This document shows positions 58,992-64,000 of a stretch of DNA of 64,000 nucleotides, piece after piece. Both the position numbers and the translations under genes were made by a program. The stretch's first letter is position 1. Every line of letters begins with the position of its first letter. A model generated the notes under the pieces. The model ran no database searches, was not told where the DNA came from, and saw nothing but the letters and a program-made list of their open reading frames with translations. Source of the stretch: Peptoniphilaceae bacterium AM52-5BH (lineage in GTDB: Bacteria; Bacillota; Clostridia; Tissierellales; Peptoniphilaceae); assembly GCA_027669155.1 (NCBI GenBank), contig JAQEDR010000007.1, positions 1-64,000 on the forward strand. Direction: 5' to 3'.

Positions 58992-59131
58992 ATGAATAGC
59001 CTTATTGTTGGATACTATGAAGAAGAAGATGGGAGCCATCCAGTAGAAGAATTTCTCTTATCTATAGATAAAAAATGAGAGCAGAAGCATTAGGAAAGAA
59101 ACTAAAAGCTACCTTTGAAAGTAAAGTATAA
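58992..59131 (+). pseudogene. Frameshifted HigB/RelE-like (Gp49) toxin fragment
   Basis: ATG 58992 opens MNSLIVGYYEEEDGSHPVEE then FLLSIDKK and stops at TGA 59076. In the next frame the sequence goes on as MRAEALGKKLKATFESKV to TAA 59129. The composite resembles the start of phage-derived Gp49-like/HigB toxins (PVEEFLxSLDKKMRAKxL). The shift lies at the A6 run (59070-59075). The C-terminal half and any antitoxin are missing. Confidence 0.65.
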
Positions 59132-59344
59132 GTGTATGAAATGAAGAAAAATATTTGCCCAAAATGTAAAAGAAAGATGAAACAACAATTTATAGGATTA
59201 CTACATTGCAAGTGTGGTATAAGCTATCATAAAGATTTAGGATATTTTAAAAGAAATGAAAATATGATGTTTGTCTTGGAAAGAAAAAAGATAGGTAAAA
59301 AAATAAAACAAGTTCCAGTAATAAGATATAAAAAAGATAAATAA
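59132..59344 (+). CDS. Small zinc-ribbon protein of the element
   Basis: 70 residues from GTG 59132, or 67 from ATG 59141. Four cysteines form a zinc ribbon: CPKC near the start and CKC after LLH. The rest is very basic (RKKIGKKIKQVP). No SD is obvious. It lies between the toxin remnant and the coupling protein. No family recognised; DNA or RNA binding is plausible. Confidence 0.6.
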   Translation: MYEMKKNICPKCKRKMKQQFIGLLHCKCGISYHKDLGYFKRNENMMFVLERKKIGKKIKQVPVIRYKKDK

Positions 59345-59388
59345 GATACTAATTGGTAGAGAAATTTACTCTTTTTTATGGAGAGGAA

Positions 59389-61191
59389 GTGATTAATTCG
59401 AAAATACTAAATGAAATAATAAAAGATATAAAAAATGTTTTTAAGATAAGAGATAAGAAGAAATTTGTATTAGAAAATTTTCCTTACCTCTTATTTTTTT
59501 ATATAGGAAATATCTTTGCAAGCCATGTCAACTCTTATATAGGAGGAGATATAATAGATAGAATTATAGTAGCTTTTAGTCAAATAGATACTTTAAAATA
59601 TATTCCATCATTAAAAATAAAAAACCTGATACCAGGTCTAATTCTATCAGTAGTCATTAAGTTAATCCTTATACAGAAAAAGAAAAAAGCAAAAAAGTTT
59701 AGAGAGGGCAGAGAATATGGATCAGCAAGATGGGGAAATGAGAAAGACATTGAGCCATACATTGACAAGAAGTTTGAAAACAATGTGCTACTAACTCAAA
59801 CTGAAAGACTTACCATGAACAATAGACCTAAAAATCCAAAATATGCTAGGAATAAAAATGTATTGGTAATTGGAGGTTCTGGTAGTGGTAAAACAAGGTT
59901 CTTTGTAAAGCCGAATCTCATGCAAATGCACTCTTCATATGTAGTGACCGATCCAAAAGGAACATTAGTCTTGGAATGCGGAAAAATGTTGGAAAGAAAT
60001 GGATATGAGATAAAAATACTAAATACAATAAACTTTAAAAAATCCATGAGATATAATCCCTTTGCATATTTGAAAAGTGAAAAAGATATTTTGAAATTAG
60101 TACAAACAATAATTGCAAATACTAAGGGAGAAGGAGAAAAATCAACTGAGGATTTTTGGGTAAAAGCTGAAAAGCTCTACTATACAGCCTTAATTGGATA
60201 TATTTTTTATGAAGCTCCTAAAGAAGAACAGAACTTTACAACTCTACTTGCTATGATAGATGCAAGTGAGGTAAGAGAAGAAGATGAAAATTTTAAAAAT
60301 GCAGTAGACTATATGTTTGAAGCATTAGAAAAAGAAAAGCCAAATCATTTCGCAGTAAAACAATACAAGAAATACAAACTTGCAGCAGGAAAAACTGCCA
60401 AATCAATCCTTATATCCTGTGGAGCAAGGCTTGCTCCATTTGATATTCAGGAACTTAGGGACTTAATGAAAGAAGATGAACTGGAGCTTGATACACTTGG
60501 AGAAAAGAAAACAGCTTTATTCGTAATAATATCGGATACAGATGATACATTTAACTTTGTAGTATCAATAATGTACTCACAATTATTTAATCTATTATGT
60601 GATAAAGCAGATGATGAATATGGCGGAAGACTTCCTGTTCATGTGAGATGCCTACTTGATGAATTCGCAAATATCGGCTTAATTCCTAAATTTGAAAAGC
60701 TGATAGCAACTATTAGAAGTAGAGAAATATCAGCTTGTATAATATTACAAGCACAATCACAACTAAAAAGTATCTATAAAGATAATGCAGATACCATAGT
60801 TGGCAATTGTGATTCGACGTTATTTTTAGGAGGCAAAGAAAGAACAACATTAAAAGAATTATCTGAAAGCCTAGGCAAAGAAACTATAGACCTATATAAC
60901 ACATCAGAAACAAGATCAAATCAAAAATCTTTTGGTCTAAATTATCAAAAGACTGGTAAGGAACTTATGAGCCAAGATGAAATAACTGTAATGGATGGTG
61001 GGAAATGTATCTACCAATTAAGGGGAGTTAGACCATTTCTTTCAGATAAATTTGACATAACCAAACATAAGAATTACAAGTTATTGGAAGATTATGATAA
61101 GAGAAATATATTTGACATAGAGAAATACCTGCAGAGAAAAGATGAGGTTAAGTTAAAAGAGAGTATGGTAGTTGAAATATTAGATGAATAA
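59389..61191 (+). CDS. VirD4/TraG-type coupling protein (type IV secretion)
   Basis: 600 residues from GTG 59389 with SD GGAG; a TTG at 59353 in the same frame lacks an SD. Two membrane helices lie near the N-terminus (about 35-55 and 75-95). Walker A is VIGGSGSGKTRFF, then VVTDPKGTLV, and Walker B is VRCLLDEFANIG; RGVRPFLSDKFDI closes the ATPase. This ATPase passes the relaxase-DNA complex to the mating channel. It pairs with the PcfB-like gene upstream, like PcfC in pCF10. Confidence 0.93.
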   Translation: MINSKILNEIIKDIKNVFKIRDKKKFVLENFPYLLFFYIGNIFASHVNSYIGGDIIDRIIVAFSQIDTLKYIPSLKIKNLIPGLILSVVIKLILIQKKKKAKKFREGREYGSARWGNEKDIEPYIDKKFENNVLLTQTERLTMNNRPKNPKYARNKNVLVIGGSGSGKTRFFVKPNLMQMHSSYVVTDPKGTLVLECGKMLERNGYEIKILNTINFKKSMRYNPFAYLKSEKDILKLVQTIIANTKGEGEKSTEDFWVKAEKLYYTALIGYIFYEAPKEEQNFTTLLAMIDASEVREEDENFKNAVDYMFEALEKEKPNHFAVKQYKKYKLAAGKTAKSILISCGARLAPFDIQELRDLMKEDELELDTLGEKKTALFVIISDTDDTFNFVVSIMYSQLFNLLCDKADDEYGGRLPVHVRCLLDEFANIGLIPKFEKLIATIRSREISACIILQAQSQLKSIYKDNADTIVGNCDSTLFLGGKERTTLKELSESLGKETIDLYNTSETRSNQKSFGLNYQKTGKELMSQDEITVMDGGKCIYQLRGVRPFLSDKFDITKHKNYKLLEDYDKRNIFDIEKYLQRKDEVKLKESMVVEILDE

Positions 61192-61242
61192 ATTTAAAAT
61201 TAGAAGTAAGATAGATATTTAGGAAAGATTAAAAGGAAATAC

Positions 61243-61271
61243 TTGACAAAAAATATTATATAACATATAAT
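61243..61271 (+). promoter_or_regulatory. Perfect consensus promoter of the abiF RNA/gene
   Basis: TTGACA (61243-61248), 17-base spacer, TATAAT (61266-61271). Initiation is expected at about 61278, just before the structured RNA. Confidence 0.9.
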
Positions 61272-61278
61272 AATTTCA

Positions 61279-61325
61279 ACAGCACCCGACACGCCTCTTA
61301 ACAATGCGGACCAAGTCGGGTCATT
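61279..61325 (+). ncRNA. Structured RNA upstream of abiF (abiF RNA motif-like)
   Basis: ACCCGAC (61284-61290) pairs perfectly with GTCGGGT (61315-61321). Inside, CGC (61292-61294) pairs with GCG (61306-61308) around CTCTTAACAAT. It starts within ten bases of the predicted transcription start and ends 20 bases before the abiF ATG. Conserved RNAs named abiF motif are known upstream of Abi_2-type genes; I assign this one by position and shape, from memory of that motif. It may regulate, or act as antitoxin to, the AbiF protein. Confidence 0.7.
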
Positions 61326-61342
61326 TGATTTTAGGAGAAAAA

Positions 61343-62209
61343 ATGAAAAAAATCTATCAAGAACCGATTAGTATAGAAAATCAAGTAAAAAATTTAATAG
61401 ATTTAGGACTTTTAGTAGAAGATAAAACTTATGCTAAGAAAATTCTTGGAAGAATATCCTATTACAGGCTGATTAAAGCTTATAGTATCACATTAAAAAA
61501 AGATGGAAGATATATATCAGGAATAAGTTTTGAAGATATTGTAAGTTTATATAAATTTGATAGAGAACTTAGACAACTCATATTTGAAATAATAGAACAT
61601 ATTGAAGTTTCTTTAAGAGCAGTTATCACAAACTATTTTTCTTTAAAATATGGAAATTTTGGCTACAAAGATTTGTCAAATGTGGGAAAATATAAAAACA
61701 GATATAAAGAAGCATTAAATGATTTAGAAAGAGAAACAAAAAGAAATAGACGCTCACCCTTTATAAAAAACTTTAAAGACAATTATGAAGGAGGAGAAAT
61801 TCCACTCTATGCAGTGATAGAAGTAGCAAGTTTTGGAACTTTATCTAAAATGTATAAGAATATGAAAAATGAAGATAAAAGTAAAATTGCAAAAGTCTTT
61901 CATACAGACTACCATTACTTTGAATCTTGGATAGAAAATTTTGCCTATATAAGAAATATATGTGCTCACTATGGTAGGCTATATGGAGCAAAGCTTACAA
62001 AATCACCAAAGCTATATAAAGAATACTTAAAAAAGAATATTTCAAACAACACAATATTTGCTACATTAGTAAATATTAAAATAGTTTCTGAAGAAGAAAA
62101 TTACAAAAAATTTTATCATGATCTAACAGAACTAATAGCAAGATATGAAAATATTGAACTAAGGCATGTTGGCTTTATAGAAAACTGGAAAGAATTACTA
62201 AAACCATAA
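61343..62209 (+). CDS. AbiD/AbiF family (Abi_2) abortive infection protein, HEPN type
   Basis: 288 residues from ATG 61343 (SD AGGAG); the frame is open upstream through the structured RNA, but that part is not coding. The Abi_2 pattern starts with ENQVKNLIDLGLLVEDKTYA and ILGRISYYRLIKAYS. The putative HEPN active site is RNICAHYGRLY, with Arg204 and His209 (Rx4H). Such HEPN proteins are RNases that stop phage growth by halting the cell. Present as cargo between the coupling protein and SSB genes, with its own promoter and terminator, it is a self-contained module. Confidence 0.9.
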   Translation: MKKIYQEPISIENQVKNLIDLGLLVEDKTYAKKILGRISYYRLIKAYSITLKKDGRYISGISFEDIVSLYKFDRELRQLIFEIIEHIEVSLRAVITNYFSLKYGNFGYKDLSNVGKYKNRYKEALNDLERETKRNRRSPFIKNFKDNYEGGEIPLYAVIEVASFGTLSKMYKNMKNEDKSKIAKVFHTDYHYFESWIENFAYIRNICAHYGRLYGAKLTKSPKLYKEYLKKNISNNTIFATLVNIKIVSEEENYKKFYHDLTELIARYENIELRHVGFIENWKELLKP

Positions 62210-62227
62210 AATTAAATAGAGAAATTT

Positions 62228-62257
62228 ACACCGAAAAAACATTTCGGTGTTTTTTTA
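62228..62257 (+). terminator. Rho-independent terminator after abiF
   Basis: ACACCGAAA (62228-62236) pairs with TTTCGGTGT (62242-62250), followed by TTTTTTT. Confidence 0.93.
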
Positions 62258-62275
62258 TGCCCAAAGGAGGAAGAA

Positions 62276-62347
62276 TGAAATATATACGAGATGAGCCAAA
62301 AAAATAAGATACAGAGAAAAATGAAATATTAATGAATTAGAAGTAGA
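62276..62347 (+). other. Short interrupted ORF between two terminators
   Basis: SD AAGGAGG precedes ATG 62276, but the frame stops after ten codons (MKYIRDEPKK) at an A-rich run. The same frame then continues DTEKNEILMN to TAG. It may be the remnant of a small element gene. No family recognised. Confidence 0.3.
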
Positions 62348-62376
62348 AGCGATAGAGAAAACTATCGCTTTTTTTA
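62348..62376 (+). terminator. Rho-independent terminator before ssb
   Basis: AGCGATAG pairs with CTATCGCT around AGAAAA, followed by TTTTTTT. With the stem at 62228 it isolates the abiF cargo from the transfer genes. Confidence 0.9.
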
Positions 62377-62398
62377 TGGAATAAAGGAGATAGAACAA

Positions 62399-62722
62399 AT
62401 GGAAAGAGAAATGCTAAATATTAATGGAAATCTAGTAGGAGAAATAAAAACAACTGCAATAGATACAAAGGAAGGAGAAAAAGAAGTAGCTAACTTCACA
62501 ATAGTTAGAAAGAACAAAGAAGAAGGAAGGGTTAAAAAAGAATATATCTACTGTAATCTCTACGGAGAAAAGGCAAAAAGTGTGAAGGAATTTAAAAGTG
62601 GAGAATACATCCATATTTTTGGATATTTTAAGGAAACAAAAAAAGAAGACAAGACATTTAAAAATTTTATAGTAAAGCACATAAATAAAATTGAAAAAGA
62701 AGAAAAAGAGGAGGAAATATAA
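62399..62722 (+). CDS. Single-stranded DNA-binding protein of the element
   Basis: 107 residues forming one OB fold: MLNINGNLVGEIKTTAI, KEVANFTIVRKNKEEGR and KEYIYCNLYGEKAKSVKEF, then EYIHIFGYFKE. It is a short SSB-like protein lacking the acidic tail with the DDDLPF-like tip of chromosomal SSB; it ends instead in EEKEEEI. It probably coats transferred single-stranded DNA. SD AAAGGAG. The next gene starts directly after its stop. Confidence 0.85.
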   Translation: MEREMLNINGNLVGEIKTTAIDTKEGEKEVANFTIVRKNKEEGRVKKEYIYCNLYGEKAKSVKEFKSGEYIHIFGYFKETKKEDKTFKNFIVKHINKIEKEEKEEEI

Positions 62723-62938
62723 ATGGAATTTTTTACACAAGCAGTAAATGTATTAAAAATATTAGTTACAGCAATTGGTGCAGGGCTTGGAGCATGGGGT
62801 GTTATCAACCTGATGGAAGGTTATGGGAATGACAACCCTGGTGCTAAATCTCAAGGTATTAAGCAGCTTATGGCTGGAGGGGGAATTGTACTCATAGGTT
62901 TAAAACTAATACCGCTATTAGCAAACGTGTTAAAATAA
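62723..62938 (+). CDS. Maff2-family small membrane protein
   Basis: 71 residues with two membrane segments (about 8-28 and 48-68) separated by NLMEGYGNDNPGAKSQGIKQ. This pattern matches the Maff2 family found in Tn1549-type elements beside the VirB6-like gene. Likely a small subunit of the mating channel (VirB2/pilin-like position), but its role is not established. SD GAGGAGG lies in the ssb end. Confidence 0.88.
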   Translation: MEFFTQAVNVLKILVTAIGAGLGAWGVINLMEGYGNDNPGAKSQGIKQLMAGGGIVLIGLKLIPLLANVLK

Positions 62939-62939
62939 A

Positions 62940-63803
62940 ATGTTTAATATAGTAGATAAGATCAAAGAGTTTTTTTCGGAGATACTTATTGATATGATCA
63001 AGGAAAATTTAAGCGGAATGCTCCTTGATATAAATGACAAAGTATCAACGATAGCAAATGAGGTAGGAAAGACTCCGAGTGGATGGAACTCGGAGGTTTT
63101 TCACTTCATAAAATCCATTTCAGAAAATGTTATACTTCCCATAGCAGGTCTTATCATAACGGCTGTACTATGTATTGAATTAATTCAAATGGTAATGAAC
63201 AAAAATAATATGCATGATACGGATACCTTTGAATTTTTTAAGTACATCATCAAGATGTGGATTGCTGTATGGCTTGTATCTCATGCTTTTGACTTTTCTA
63301 TGGCAGTATTTGATGTGGCACAGAATTTAATAGGAAAGGCAGCAGGTGTGGCAAATGCTAGTGCAAAAGTTTCTCCAGGTGATATAGCTAATATGGTAGA
63401 TAGCCTAAAAGGAGAGTCAATAGGAAAATTAATGACTATAGTACTAGAGACAGCAATTGTAAAGATGATAATTCAAGGAATATCAATACTCATTACAGTT
63501 ATTCTATACGGCAGGATGATAGAAATATATATTTATACTTCAGTTTGCGCCATACCTTTTGCCACAATGGGCAATAAAGAATGGGGAAGTATTGGTACAA
63601 ACTATATAAGAGGGCTATTCGCACTTGGCTTGCAAGGTTTATTCCTACTTATATGCGTAGGAATTTATGCCGTACTTGTTAAGACTTTAAATATATCAGA
63701 CATACACAAGAGTATTTTTGAATTACTAGGATACACCTTAATACTTGGTATAACTATGATGAAATCTGGAAGTATTGCAAAATCAATTTTAAATGCTCAT
63801 TAA
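62940..63803 (+). CDS. VirB6/TrbL-like conjugal transfer membrane protein
   Basis: 287 residues. The amphipathic N-terminus is followed by five or six membrane segments (about 67-88, 105-125, 165-190, 215-235 and 240-280). ENVILPIAGLIITAVLCIEL and MGNKEWGSIGTNYIRGLFAL match proteins at this position in clostridial conjugative elements. It likely forms part of the inner membrane channel of the type IV secretion system. It starts one base after the Maff2-type gene stop. Confidence 0.85.
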   Translation: MFNIVDKIKEFFSEILIDMIKENLSGMLLDINDKVSTIANEVGKTPSGWNSEVFHFIKSISENVILPIAGLIITAVLCIELIQMVMNKNNMHDTDTFEFFKYIIKMWIAVWLVSHAFDFSMAVFDVAQNLIGKAAGVANASAKVSPGDIANMVDSLKGESIGKLMTIVLETAIVKMIIQGISILITVILYGRMIEIYIYTSVCAIPFATMGNKEWGSIGTNYIRGLFALGLQGLFLLICVGIYAVLVKTLNISDIHKSIFELLGYTLILGITMMKSGSIAKSILNAH

Positions 63804-63821
63804 TAAAAAAAGGAGAAGATG

Positions 63822-64000
63822 ATGAAAATTAGAAGAAAAAAAGACAATAAAATTAATTTAAAAACACTTGGAACAATAGGACTCCCAATACTTTTAATAG
63901 GGGGATATATTACAAGAGAAATACAAAATAGAATGATTATAAGAAAAATATCGGAAGTTTTAGATAATAGAGAAGAAACGAATGAAAAAGTCTTAGAAAT
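63822..64000 (+). CDS. Unknown element protein, N-terminal part (continues past window)
   Basis: 59 codons are visible from ATG 63822 (SD AGGAG; an ATG at 63819 is adjacent). A basic start (MKIRRKKDNK) is followed by one hydrophobic segment (LGTIGLPILLIGGYI) and a charged helix. The 3' end lies outside the window. In related elements small envelope proteins of the transfer system stand here; this one is not recognised. Confidence 0.65.
   Translation, partial: MKIRRKKDNKINLKTLGTIGLPILLIGGYITREIQNRMIIRKISEVLDNREETNEKVLE

Larger units (their letters stand above)
56056..64000 (+). mobile_element. Integrative conjugative element, Tn1549/CTn-like, left part
   Basis: From the broken ATPase gene to the window edge, all recognised genes belong to conjugation or element replication: RepA-like initiator, DnaC-like ATPase, PcfB/DUF3801, VirD4-like coupling protein, SSB, Maff2-type small membrane protein and VirB6/TrbL-like protein, in the order of Tn1549-type elements. 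The DNA is more A-rich than the host part. Cargo so far is a decayed HigB-like gene and an AbiF module. The recombinase, relaxase, VirB4 and right end are not in the window. Confidence 0.88.

Noticed and set aside
61304-61342. Upstream ATG for abiF
   Set aside because: It lies inside the structured RNA and lacks an SD; ATG 61343 has AGGAG and the Abi_2 domain begins there.

Overview
The window is AT-rich chromosomal DNA from a Gram-positive, fermentative anaerobe. Gene content, SD-led starts (AGGAGG type), tight ATGA/TAATG overlaps and protein sequences suggest the Peptoniphilaceae (Anaerococcus or a close relative of the anaerobic cocci). This placement rests on recognising protein families, not on a database search.

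Layout. 1-264 is the 3' end of tuf. 379-2354 holds a lipoprotein glycosidase-like gene and a PsiE-like membrane gene. A reverse-strand AraC regulator faces the dnaG-rpoD-trmK-nif3 operon (3418-8329). The RNase P RNA gene follows, then a long hairpin and a secreted SH3/NlpC-P60 wall hydrolase. Next come a divergent folD, a reverse-strand tpx, the L25 gene, and the tmk-darA-holB-ricT operon (12916-15454). A short ferredoxin, a ferritin-like protein, a GNAT, an aromatic-acid-exporter-like protein and a K+ channel/RCK protein lead to a ~2,020-residue surface protein (19496-25570). That protein has about ten G5 modules, 29 full copies of a 33-bp repeat and a C-terminal sorting signal.

25729-31423 carries a NERD protein, a GNAT, a TPP-riboswitch-controlled thiC, a CPBP protease and fhs. 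31485-43676 is a purine biosynthesis operon, purF-purN-purH-purDL-guaB-purE-purM-purC. It is preceded by a terminator that lies inside a 55-codon leader ORF. PurF lacks the catalytic cysteine of its glutaminase domain, and PurD is fused to full-length PurL. 43825-48110 is an aconitase-isocitrate dehydrogenase-citrate synthase operon, the oxidative route to 2-oxoglutarate and glutamate. An acyl-CoA hydrolase, a small membrane protein and a thioesterase follow. A TetR gene with two matching operators in its own promoter precedes a radical SAM protein and a GNAT. TenA (reverse strand) and a small unknown gene come next.

54253-56056 is a Bce-type two-component system and the first ~45 codons of its ABC ATPase gene. 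That gene is cut inside the Walker A motif by a conjugative element of the Tn1549/CTn type, which fills the rest of the window and runs past its right edge (RepA-like initiator, DnaC-like ATPase, PcfB/DUF3801, VirD4-like coupling protein, SSB, Maff2-type and VirB6/TrbL-like proteins). The element carries a frameshifted HigB/RelE-like toxin remnant and an AbiD/F-type HEPN gene. The AbiF gene is preceded by a small structured RNA driven by a perfect consensus promoter, which is the strongest candidate defence module here.

Most stretches not covered by an entry are short AT-rich spacers. No tRNA, rRNA or CRISPR array was seen.
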